Of a stretch of DNA of 64,000 bases, positions 7,852 through 15,095 are shown in pieces (position 1 is the first letter of the stretch; each line of letters starts with the position of its first letter). The stretch comes from Anaerolineales bacterium. Its GTDB lineage: Bacteria > Chloroflexota > Anaerolineae > Anaerolineales > Villigracilaceae. The notes beneath the pieces are model-generated. The model was not told where the DNA came from. It worked only from the letters and a program-made list of their open reading frames with translations, and did not search any database. The stretch is from NCBI GenBank assembly GCA_020634885.1, contig JACKAW010000006.1:124001-188000 (forward strand). The letters are read 5' to 3'. Made by a program: the position numbers and the translations under genes.

Positions 7852-9192
7852 ATGAACACGAATTCTGAACTTTTTATCCGTGACCTTGGTGGTGGTTTGA
7901 TTTTGCGCCGCGCCTCAAAAGCGGATGCAGATGCGCTTGCGGAGATCAACAGCCGTATGCACAGTGATGATGGTCCTGATAAACCGAACCTTGGCATTGC
8001 AGAGTGGATTCGAGATCTGGTGACCAAGCCGCACCCTACCATGGAGCCTGGCGATTTCACTGTGGTGGAAGAGACCGCTACCGGTCGCATCGTTTCAACG
8101 TTGTGCCTGATCCCCCAGAAGTGGACATTCGATGGCATTGAGTTTGGTGTAGGTAGACCGGAGCTTGTCTGCACATTGCCCGAGTTTCGCCGCCGTGGGT
8201 TGATCCGCATACAGATGGAGGAAGTGCATAAGTGGAGTAAGGAGCGGGGTGATTTGGTGCAGGTGATTACGGGCATTCCAAACTATTATCGTCAATTTGG
8301 TTATGGCATGGCATTGGAACTTTCGGGCGGGCGTAGAGGGTTTGAAGCGCATGTGCCTGTTTTGAAGGCGGACGAAACTGAATCTTTCCATTTCCGCCTG
8401 GCGGAGGAGGGAGATGTGGATTTTATTGTGAAGCTGTATGCTGCGGCTGAGTCGAAGCATTTGCTTTCTTGTAAACGACCGGCTGAAATCATCCGCTATG
8501 AAATATTTGGAAAAAGTGAAAAAAGCATCGTCCGCTATGAGAAGTTGATCATTGAGGATGTTTCAGGGAGGCGTGTTGGTTATTTTGAGATTTCCTCTGA
8601 ATTATGGATGGATGGTTTGGTTTGTACCTATGCGGCTTTGGAAGATGGAGTTCCATGGTTGGAGGTTTCGCCTGCACTGGCTCGCTACCTGTGGAAAAAA
8701 GGCGGAGACTATGCCCAGCGTGATGGCGGAACCCGTACTTCTTTTGGCTTTGGGTTTGGCAGTCAGCACCCGATCTATGAGGCGTTGGATGATAAATTAC
8801 CAAAGGTTAGAGAGCCGTATGCATATTACATGCGCGTGCCAGACCTACCCGCATTTTTGCGCCTCATCCGCCCTGTGTTGGAGCGGCGGCTGGCGGAATC
8901 TCCGGCGGTTGGGTACTCAGGGACGTTGCGATTAAGTTTTTATAGAAATGGTGTGTCTTTGGGCTTTGAGCGCGGGCAGATCATCCAAATTGAGCCGATG
9001 CAGGTAGGTTCGGGTACTGAGGTGGATGCACTCTTTCCTGATTTGACGTTTCTTCATCTGCTCTTTGGTCATCGGAGTTTGGGGGAATTAAGCCATATGT
9101 TTGCAGATTGTTACGCAAACCATAATACAGCACGGGTTTTGTTGAATGCGTTGTTTCCCAAGCGTCACTCCGCTGTATCGGCGGTTACATGA
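7852..9192 (+). CDS. Eis-like GNAT acetyltransferase with SCP2-like C-terminal domain
   Basis: A 446-residue protein with an N-terminal GNAT domain: LILRRASKADADALAEI, then VCTLPEFRRRGLIRIQMEEVHKWSKERG with the RRRG acetyl-CoA loop and GIPNYYRQFGYGMAL. A second GNAT-like segment follows, then a C-terminal portion (LRLSFYRNGVSLGFERG ... LTFLHLLFGHRSLGELSHMFADC) that resembles the sterol-carrier-like domain of Eis-type acetyltransferases. Eis proteins acetylate amines on proteins or aminoglycosides; the substrate here is unknown. It is the fourth GNAT-containing region within 5 kb. A terminator follows. Confidence 0.75.
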   Translation: MNTNSELFIRDLGGGLILRRASKADADALAEINSRMHSDDGPDKPNLGIAEWIRDLVTKPHPTMEPGDFTVVEETATGRIVSTLCLIPQKWTFDGIEFGVGRPELVCTLPEFRRRGLIRIQMEEVHKWSKERGDLVQVITGIPNYYRQFGYGMALELSGGRRGFEAHVPVLKADETESFHFRLAEEGDVDFIVKLYAAAESKHLLSCKRPAEIIRYEIFGKSEKSIVRYEKLIIEDVSGRRVGYFEISSELWMDGLVCTYAALEDGVPWLEVSPALARYLWKKGGDYAQRDGGTRTSFGFGFGSQHPIYEALDDKLPKVREPYAYYMRVPDLPAFLRLIRPVLERRLAESPAVGYSGTLRLSFYRNGVSLGFERGQIIQIEPMQVGSGTEVDALFPDLTFLHLLFGHRSLGELSHMFADCYANHNTARVLLNALFPKRHSAVSAVT

Positions 9193-9261
9193 ATTCTCTA
9201 CCGCTCTGATGCGATATTTGTCACTGAGTGACCCTGCTTTGTGAGTTGAATTTATAAGAAA

Positions 9262-9294
9262 AACGCCCTGCGTGGAATCAGCAGGGCGTTTTTT
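9262..9294 (+). terminator. Intrinsic terminator
   Basis: AACGCCCTGC (9262-9271) pairs perfectly with GCAGGGCGTT (9281-9290), followed by T residues. It closes the HAD-GNAT unit. Confidence 0.93.
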
Positions 9295-9348
9295 GTGGGT
9301 GAATTTTCCTTCAATTTTGCATCCATACAAGAGTGCAAAGCAGATTAA

Positions 9349-9377
9349 TTGCGAATTAGGGGTTTAGCAAGTATAAT
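9349..9377 (+). promoter_or_regulatory. Promoter of the DUF4388/GTPase signalling unit
   Basis: TTGCGA (9349-9354), 17-base spacer, TATAAT (9372-9377). The start codon with GAAGAGGA ahead of it follows at 9412. Confidence 0.75.
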
Positions 9378-9411
9378 TTTCGCACCCCCTCCAAGCAGGG
9401 AAGAGGAATTT

Positions 9412-10218
9412 ATGGCATTACGCGGCAATTTAAGAGATTTCACCATTACTCAATTGTTAAACCTCATCAATCTTGCCAGCAAAACGGGGACTCTGGTCAT
9501 TGATGGAGCTTCGGAACAGGCATTTGTCTCTTTCCGTGAGGGTAAACTTTCGTATGCCCGCATTGGCAAGGAAGATGGAAGCCTTGCTTCGGTTTTGTAT
9601 AAATCAAACAAAATCAACGCGAATCAATATAAAGCCATCATCGAACGTTCAGGCAAGATGACGGACAAAGAACTGGGGCTTTTATTGATAAATGCGGGAT
9701 ATGTATCACGTGAAGATATTCTTCTAAATTTACAAACATATTTTGTTGACCAGATCCGCCGCTTGTTTACATGGGTTGAGGGGGTTTTTAGTTTTGAGGC
9801 GGAAATGTTCCCGCCGGAAGACCGCATCAATGTGCGGCTCGATCTGGAGAACATCATCATTGAAGGGTCGCGTCAACTGCGTGAACTGGAACAATTGAAA
9901 GATGAAATTCCCAGTTTAGAAATGGCTCTCAAATTCACCGAACGACCGTTGACCAATGTCAACTTGAGCGTGGATGAGTGGAAGGTGGTCAAGTTCGTAG
10001 ACCCGAAGAACACCATGAGCCAGATCGCCAAGACAAATAAATTATCCGAAGTGGAAGTTCGCCGTATTGTATATGGTTTGTTGCAGGCGGGTCTTGTCGA
10101 GTTAGTGCGCCCTGCGAATGCACCGTTGCCTCAAGCCGCCAAACCACTCGCCCCGCACGAAGTGGAAGAGAAGAAGAATCTTGTAAATAAACTTATCGGC
10201 CGCATTCGTTCACTCTAA
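9412..10218 (+). CDS. DUF4388 (PATAN-like) domain protein
   Basis: The N-terminal ~100 residues match the DUF4388/PATAN type: LRGNLRDFTITQLLNLINL, GTLVIDG, and AFVSFREGKLSYA, a module common beside receivers and GTPases in deltaproteobacteria, cyanobacteria and Chloroflexota. A winged-helix-like segment follows near residues 190-235 (VVKFVDPKNTMSQIAKTNKLSEVEVRRIVYGLLQAGLVELV), also known to follow this domain. The ATG at 9412 is chosen over the TTG at 9349 because the latter overlaps the promoter -35. A Ras-like GTPase gene follows 28 bases later, and the pair looks like an MglA-type switch with its partner. Confidence 0.82.
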   Translation: MALRGNLRDFTITQLLNLINLASKTGTLVIDGASEQAFVSFREGKLSYARIGKEDGSLASVLYKSNKINANQYKAIIERSGKMTDKELGLLLINAGYVSREDILLNLQTYFVDQIRRLFTWVEGVFSFEAEMFPPEDRINVRLDLENIIIEGSRQLRELEQLKDEIPSLEMALKFTERPLTNVNLSVDEWKVVKFVDPKNTMSQIAKTNKLSEVEVRRIVYGLLQAGLVELVRPANAPLPQAAKPLAPHEVEEKKNLVNKLIGRIRSL

Positions 10219-10246
10219 TTATTCAAGGCCGAAAGGATAAGGAATT

Positions 10247-10783
10247 ATGCAAACCGTCAAAATGGTCGTCACAGGTCCCTTTAGCGCTGGAAAGACCCAG
10301 TTCATTCAATCTGTCAGTGAGATTGATGTGGTTGCCACCGAGCGCAAAATATCCTCAGAAGAGGAGCGTACTGTCAAATCTGCAACTACAGTGGCCATGG
10401 ATTTTGGACGCATCACTGTAGACGAAGACCTCGTACTTTATCTGTTCGGCACCCCAGGGCAAAAACGCTTTGACTTCATGTGGGAGATCCTTTCAGAAGG
10501 CATGTTGGGCTTTATTGTCATGGTAGATAGTACCCGCCCTGAAACATTCCGCGAAGCGCGTTCCATTCTTGAAACCTTCCGTGCCTACGCTCCAACCCCA
10601 TTTGTAGTGGCAGCCAATAAACAGGATAAGGAAGATGCCTGGGAACTTGAAGATATGGGACATGCCCTTCGTCTGGATAAAGCTACAAAGCTATTGCCCT
10701 GTGTTGCAACAGACCGAGACTCGGTCAAGACCGTTTTGCTTGAACTACTTTACAGTATCATGAGCGAAATGGAAGGAAAATAA
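10247..10783 (+). CDS. MglA/Ras-like small GTPase
   Basis: Small GTP-binding protein of 178 residues. The G1 P-loop is GPFSAGKT, G3 is LFGTPGQKRFDFMW and G4 is AANKQDK; the switch I region carries a Thr-rich segment (KSATTVAMDFG). The GTPGQ form, not DxxG, is typical of the prokaryotic Ras-like/Rup group that pairs with roadblock or DUF4388 proteins. Such GTPases act in polarity, gliding or signalling. AAAGGATAAGG precedes the ATG. It lies between the DUF4388 gene and an alpha/beta-hydrolase gene in the same direction. Confidence 0.88.
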   Translation: MQTVKMVVTGPFSAGKTQFIQSVSEIDVVATERKISSEEERTVKSATTVAMDFGRITVDEDLVLYLFGTPGQKRFDFMWEILSEGMLGFIVMVDSTRPETFREARSILETFRAYAPTPFVVAANKQDKEDAWELEDMGHALRLDKATKLLPCVATDRDSVKTVLLELLYSIMSEMEGK

Positions 10784-10803
10784 CGGGCGGGTGACGTTTT
10801 ACT

Positions 10804-11607
10804 GTGTCTTCAATTACAACTAGTCAAGGAATTGTTCATTACGAAGTGTATGGTCGCGGGCGTCCAGTCATCTTATTGCATGGCTGGCTTGGTTCATGGG
10901 GATTGTGGCAGGAAACCATGGCATACCTCGGCGCATTTTACCGTACCTATGCATTGGATTTTTGGGGATTTGGCGAATCTGGTAAAAAACGAGAAACCTA
11001 TGCTGTTTCTGATTTCGTAGACCTGGTAAACCAATTTATGGAGCAGCTCGGTATCGTTCATGCGCCGCTGGTGGGGCACAGCATGGGCGGCACAGTGAGC
11101 CTTTCTGTTGCGATCAAATACCCCGAACGCGTGAGCAAGGTGGCAGTGGTGGGGTCGCCCATTGTTGGCACCTCACTTGCCCCATTGTTGAAAATGGCGG
11201 GACAGCGCCCCGTCGCTTTTATGCTTTTCAATATGATGGGACCCTTTCGGGCTTTCATGAAATATTACTATTCCCGGGCGATTTGTTCTGATCCGCGTTT
11301 TCCTGAGATGATGGACCGCGATCTTTCCCGTACGACAGTTGAATCGTTTCTATTATCCATCGCCTCACTCCGGCGGACTGATCTGACCCCAATGATTTCG
11401 CAGATAAAAGTACCCTCTCTGGGTATGTATGGCGATAAGGACGTGATCGTTCACCCGATGCAGTGGCAACCCATGCTTGCGGGAATCCCTCACGCTACGA
11501 TCGAGCGTTTCCCCAATGCGGGGCACTTCCCTATGCTGGAAGAGCCCGCCGTATTTGCTCAAAAACTCAAAAAATTTCTAGATAAAGATTTCCAGGCACA
11601 GGGGTAG
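10804..11607 (+). CDS. Alpha/beta-hydrolase (Ser nucleophile)
   Basis: Canonical alpha/beta-hydrolase of 267 residues. The oxyanion region is ILLHGWLGSW, the nucleophile elbow VGHSMGG (Ser ~98), the acid is in MYGDKDVIVHP, and the His in NAGHFPMLEEP. Ester, lactone or acyl-thioester substrates are possible. It begins with GTG. Its first ~75 residues are strikingly similar to the second hydrolase of this unit (22902-23687): both have VHYE, GRGRP, LHGW and GSW at the same spacing. The two appear to be paralogues at either end of one gene cluster, although the second has Asp in place of the nucleophile. Confidence 0.88.
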   Translation: MSSITTSQGIVHYEVYGRGRPVILLHGWLGSWGLWQETMAYLGAFYRTYALDFWGFGESGKKRETYAVSDFVDLVNQFMEQLGIVHAPLVGHSMGGTVSLSVAIKYPERVSKVAVVGSPIVGTSLAPLLKMAGQRPVAFMLFNMMGPFRAFMKYYYSRAICSDPRFPEMMDRDLSRTTVESFLLSIASLRRTDLTPMISQIKVPSLGMYGDKDVIVHPMQWQPMLAGIPHATIERFPNAGHFPMLEEPAVFAQKLKKFLDKDFQAQG

Positions 11608-11701
11608 TTTCTTTTTTACATTTTGCTTGAGTTAGCAGGGGAGGAAGGGGACACCTCAAAGCAGGCGTTTGCCCACATTCGTTTTATTGATTTGTTTGAT
11701 T

Positions 11702-11707
11702 TATAAT
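11702..11707 (+). promoter_or_regulatory. -10 box giving a probable leaderless transcript
   Basis: TATAAT ends eight bases before the ATG at 11715, and TTCGTT (11678-11683) is a weak -35. The start codon would be at or next to +1. Only a C run lies between the -10 and the ATG, with no ribosome site. Confidence 0.5.
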
Positions 11708-11714
11708 TCCCCCC

Positions 11715-12992
11715 ATGCTCAAAATAATTCTTAATGCGTCGAATCCTATTATGCCGTTCTGCGAACCGGCGCGTGAGCTTCGTATTCAAAACACCCCCCT
11801 TTGGCTGAATCAGCGTGAAATGCTTGCGCCGTATGTAACCCGTGAAATGGAATATAAACAAGGGGAGCGCCTTACACCGGTAAGGGAACCTGCTATCGTT
11901 TATCGCGATAACCTGTACTTTGATAAACCCTACATCACTGCATTTATGAAAGAGGCATTGAAACGCAATCGTCCTGTACGGGCTGCCTTCCGTGCGGATG
12001 ACCCGGCTTTTCGGGAACATGCTCTGCCGCTTTCCACATCCTATACCCCGGCTGGAAGTTTGTATCTGGCTGATTTGTGGTATTACCCCAACGGCCCGGT
12101 TGCAGGCGCAGAACCATTGGTAATCGACCTGCAATCAAAAGAGATCGGTTATTACCATGTTCCTACATATATGGCAGATAAAAGCGGTGATTTGATCTTC
12201 CAAGTCCCTTTACGCTCTTTCATTGCCATTGATTCATGGGTTCATATTTTTATTGCGGATATGGTATTTGGTCAATTTACGCGCGGCGCACGCTTTGAGA
12301 AACGCGCAAACGAAGAACTTGCTTTTAAACTCAAGATCATTGGAAAAGCCATTTACGAAGGGCGCCAGGTTCTGGAGTGTTCTGAGGCAGTACAGGTTGG
12401 GGAAAACTGTGTCATTGACCCCAGTGCCATCATCAAAGGACCGACCATCATCGGTAATAACGTGACCATAAACGCCGGTGCGGTGATCGATAACTCTTAT
12501 ATTGGAAATAACGTCAACATTGGGCAGGGCGCTCAAGTGATGTTATCGGTTGTGGGGGATGGGGCTTTTCTGCCATTTCGTGCGGCATTGTTCATGACGA
12601 CCATGATGGAACACTCCATGTTGGCGCAGAATACCTGCTTGCAGATGTGTGTCGTTGGGCGTAACACCTTTATTGGCGCCGGTTCCACATGGACAGATTA
12701 CAACCTTATCCCCGCGCCGATCCGCGCTCGTGATGGGAACGGGAACATCAGCATTTCCAACCGACCTGTGATGGGCGGCGCAGTGGGGCATAATTGCCGT
12801 ATTGGCTCCGGGATGATTATTTACCCGGCACGTACCATCGAGTCGGATGTGGTGCTGGCGGCGTCTGCTGAGAGGCGAGTTATTGATCGCGATATTACCT
12901 TCGACCAAAGCGACCATCATAAATTGCGGTTGGCACATTTACATCAAACACCCTATCATAAAAAATCGAAAGCTGAGGTTGAATCCTGGTAA
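11715..12992 (+). CDS. Left-handed beta-helix (hexapeptide-repeat) protein, GlmU-like fold
   Basis: A 425-residue protein. The C-terminal half has hexapeptide repeats of an acyl- or nucleotidyltransferase-type left-handed beta-helix: VQVGENCVIDPSAIIKGPTII, NNVTINAGAVIDNSYIGNNVNIG, GRNTFIGAGS and MGGAVGHNCRIGSGMIIYP. The N-terminal ~190 residues contain no nucleotidyltransferase signature that I can recognise. It may be an acyltransferase or a catalytically silent scaffold. The next gene, an acyl-ACP-reductase-like enzyme, starts three bases after its stop, so the two are translated together and probably share a pathway, possibly lipid-like. No Shine-Dalgarno site; the message is probably leaderless. 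Confidence 0.68.
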   Translation: MLKIILNASNPIMPFCEPARELRIQNTPLWLNQREMLAPYVTREMEYKQGERLTPVREPAIVYRDNLYFDKPYITAFMKEALKRNRPVRAAFRADDPAFREHALPLSTSYTPAGSLYLADLWYYPNGPVAGAEPLVIDLQSKEIGYYHVPTYMADKSGDLIFQVPLRSFIAIDSWVHIFIADMVFGQFTRGARFEKRANEELAFKLKIIGKAIYEGRQVLECSEAVQVGENCVIDPSAIIKGPTIIGNNVTINAGAVIDNSYIGNNVNIGQGAQVMLSVVGDGAFLPFRAALFMTTMMEHSMLAQNTCLQMCVVGRNTFIGAGSTWTDYNLIPAPIRARDGNGNISISNRPVMGGAVGHNCRIGSGMIIYPARTIESDVVLAASAERRVIDRDITFDQSDHHKLRLAHLHQTPYHKKSKAEVESW

Positions 12993-12995
12993 ATC

Positions 12996-14084
12996 ATGGA
13001 CTCGTTTGCGTTCATCATCCACCCCATTGATCCCAAGCGCGACGTGAGCCGGAAATTCCCATTTTTGGGAAAAGTGCTTACAGAGAGGCAGATCGACTTT
13101 TTTTCCACATTTTTCCCTCCGGTCTATATTTCCGAAATCGAAGGAATTACATCCCAGTCCACTGGGAAGCAGATCAAAGGTTGGTTCCTTGCATGTCCGT
13201 ATACTCCGCGCCGTATGATGGAGTTGCCTGAGCGGACGGTCTATCGTAAAATTGTCCAAACAGGGCTTGCTGCAGAGAAATTGGGAGCACAAATCCTTGG
13301 GTTGGGCGCATTTACTTCGGTAGTGGGGGATGCCGGAGTGACAATTGCCCAACAACTTGATATCCCCGTTACCACTGGTGACTCGTATACGATCATGATG
13401 GCGGTACAAGCCATTCGTGAGGCAGCGAAGGTAATGGGCATTAATATGAAGGATGCCACTGTTGCTGTCGTAGGCGCCACTGGGTCTATAGGGCGCGTCT
13501 GTGCAGAGTTGATCGCCGGGGAGGTTGCGCGTACCCTACTCATTGCCCGGGATGAGAAAAAACTCGCAGTATTGCACGACCGGCTAAAGGTCCATGCGAG
13601 AAGCGAACTTTGTACAAGTACGAAAATGGATGTTCTGAAGGAAGCGCATCTTATCCTGACCGTGACCAGTGCCATCCATGATGTGATCCACCCGGAACAC
13701 CTTATGCCCGGAAGTGTCGTTTGCGATGTGGCGCGCCCTCGTGATGTTTCTGCAATGGTCGCGGCGAAGAGAGATGATATATTAGTGATTGATGGCGGTA
13801 TGGTGGACGTGCCGGGTTCAGTTGATTTCCACTTTAATTTTGGTTTTCCTGAAGGCAAAGCATATGCCTGCATGGCAGAAACAATCGCTCTTGCATTGGA
13901 AGGCAGGTTTGAAGATTACACTGTAGGCAAGGAAATTACCGTTGAACGTGTAAAGGAAATCACAGAGATTGCAGATAGACACGGGTTTCGGATGAGCGGG
14001 TTTCGTTCTTTTGAAAAAGAAGTAACTGAAGAACAGATTGATACGATCCGCAAGAATGCCCGTGGAAAACAAAAACAAAGATAA
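12996..14084 (+). CDS. Long-chain acyl-ACP reductase-like (AAR-like) NAD(P)-dependent enzyme
   Basis: Resembles cyanobacterial fatty acyl-ACP reductase, which makes fatty aldehydes from acyl-ACP. Shared features, recalled from the family and not searched: GLGAFTSVVGD early in the chain, the Rossmann loop VAVVGATGSIGRVCAEL near residue 160, VIDGGMVDVPG, and YACMAETIALALEG with Cys292 at the position of the catalytic Cys of AAR. A C-terminal block (VERVKEITEIADRHGF) also fits. Length 362 compares with about 340 in cyanobacteria. No aldehyde deformylating oxygenase gene is in the window. A shikimate-dehydrogenase-like enzyme is the fallback interpretation. Confidence 0.72.
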   Translation: MDSFAFIIHPIDPKRDVSRKFPFLGKVLTERQIDFFSTFFPPVYISEIEGITSQSTGKQIKGWFLACPYTPRRMMELPERTVYRKIVQTGLAAEKLGAQILGLGAFTSVVGDAGVTIAQQLDIPVTTGDSYTIMMAVQAIREAAKVMGINMKDATVAVVGATGSIGRVCAELIAGEVARTLLIARDEKKLAVLHDRLKVHARSELCTSTKMDVLKEAHLILTVTSAIHDVIHPEHLMPGSVVCDVARPRDVSAMVAAKRDDILVIDGGMVDVPGSVDFHFNFGFPEGKAYACMAETIALALEGRFEDYTVGKEITVERVKEITEIADRHGFRMSGFRSFEKEVTEEQIDTIRKNARGKQKQR

Positions 14085-14098
14085 CGGCAAAATAACGC

Positions 14099-14127
14099 TT
14101 GAACAAAAGTTGCTTGGTTCGAATAAT
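14099..14127 (+). promoter_or_regulatory. Possible promoter ahead of the REC-GGDEF gene
   Basis: TTGAAC (14099-14104), 17-base spacer, AATAAT (14122-14127); a TATAAT at 14139-14144 is an alternative -10. The 87-base gap here is one of the longest in the unit. Confidence 0.35.
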
Positions 14128-14171
14128 AGCCCTGTTTTTATAATAATTTCGACAAGCAGCAGGAGGCTTAC

Positions 14172-15077
14172 ATGGGAACTGCTCGCCTTTTGGTAGTGGA
14201 AGACGACCTTGACATTGCCAATATGTTAAAAATTTATTTCACAGGTTTGCAATTTGAGGTGGATGTTGCCAACCGTGGACGTGATGCGCTGGAGAAAACC
14301 CGGCAGGTGCTGCCGCACCTGATCGTACTGGATATCATGCTGCCGGATATTGACGGATATGAAGTCTGCCGTACGCTGCGCACAAACACGCGTACTAGTC
14401 ACATCCCTGTGATCTTCCTGACGCAAAAAGATGAGCGCAGTGATAAACTGCAAGGGCTTGAACTTGGCGCAGATGACTACATTACCAAGCCATTTGATAT
14501 TGAGGAACTAAAACTGCGGGTGCAGGGTGCCATTCGTCGTGCAGAGCGTGAAAGCCTTACCGATCCACGCTCAGGGTTGCCTGCCGGACGGCTGATCGAA
14601 GAACAGCTTCGGCGCATTATTCGTGAAAAATCCTGGTCGCTGTTGGATTTGCGTGTTAATAACTTTGAAGCCTTCAAAGATGTATATGGTTTTGTTGCTG
14701 GCGATGATGTCATGCGTTTTGCCGCCATGTTGATTGGTGAAGTCGTGGATGAGTTGGGAACCCCAAATGATTTTATTGGTCATGCGGGGGGAGATAACTT
14801 CATTATCATCACGACGACGGAGTCGGCTCCTTTGATCCGACAGAAGATCAAGGATCGTTTTGCAGAAGAAGTGCAGAGCCACTATAATTTCATAGACCGT
14901 CAACAGGGCTTTATTCAGGTGCCGAAAGCGGATGGTTTGGTGGAAAAGGCGGGTTTTATGAACTTCTCTGCGGGGATCATTTCTCCCGATGAGAACGCCT
15001 TTGCAGATATTCGAGAGATCACCGAACTGGCTGCTGAAGCGCGCCGTCAGGATGCGGCGACTGCAACGAGCGCCTAA
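14172..15077 (+). CDS. REC-GGDEF protein with altered GGDEF signature
   Basis: N-terminal receiver with acidic pair VVEDD, phospho-acceptor Asp54 (IVLDIMLPDIDGYEVCR) and the conserved Lys in YITKPF. A GGDEF-type domain follows from about residue 125, beginning LTDPRSGLPAGRLIEEQL. Its active-site loop reads AGGDNF where diguanylate cyclases have GG(D/E)EF, so the catalytic Glu is Asn and cyclase activity is doubtful. LDLRVNNFEAFKDVYGFVAGDD keeps much of the nucleotide-binding core. It may act as a phosphorylation-controlled GTP or c-di-GMP sensor. AGGAGG precedes the ATG, and the giant kinase gene starts 18 bases after the stop. Confidence 0.85.
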   Translation: MGTARLLVVEDDLDIANMLKIYFTGLQFEVDVANRGRDALEKTRQVLPHLIVLDIMLPDIDGYEVCRTLRTNTRTSHIPVIFLTQKDERSDKLQGLELGADDYITKPFDIEELKLRVQGAIRRAERESLTDPRSGLPAGRLIEEQLRRIIREKSWSLLDLRVNNFEAFKDVYGFVAGDDVMRFAAMLIGEVVDELGTPNDFIGHAGGDNFIIITTTESAPLIRQKIKDRFAEEVQSHYNFIDRQQGFIQVPKADGLVEKAGFMNFSAGIISPDENAFADIREITELAAEARRQDAATATSA

Positions 15078-15095
15078 TTTGGCGGTCTGGTTTCA

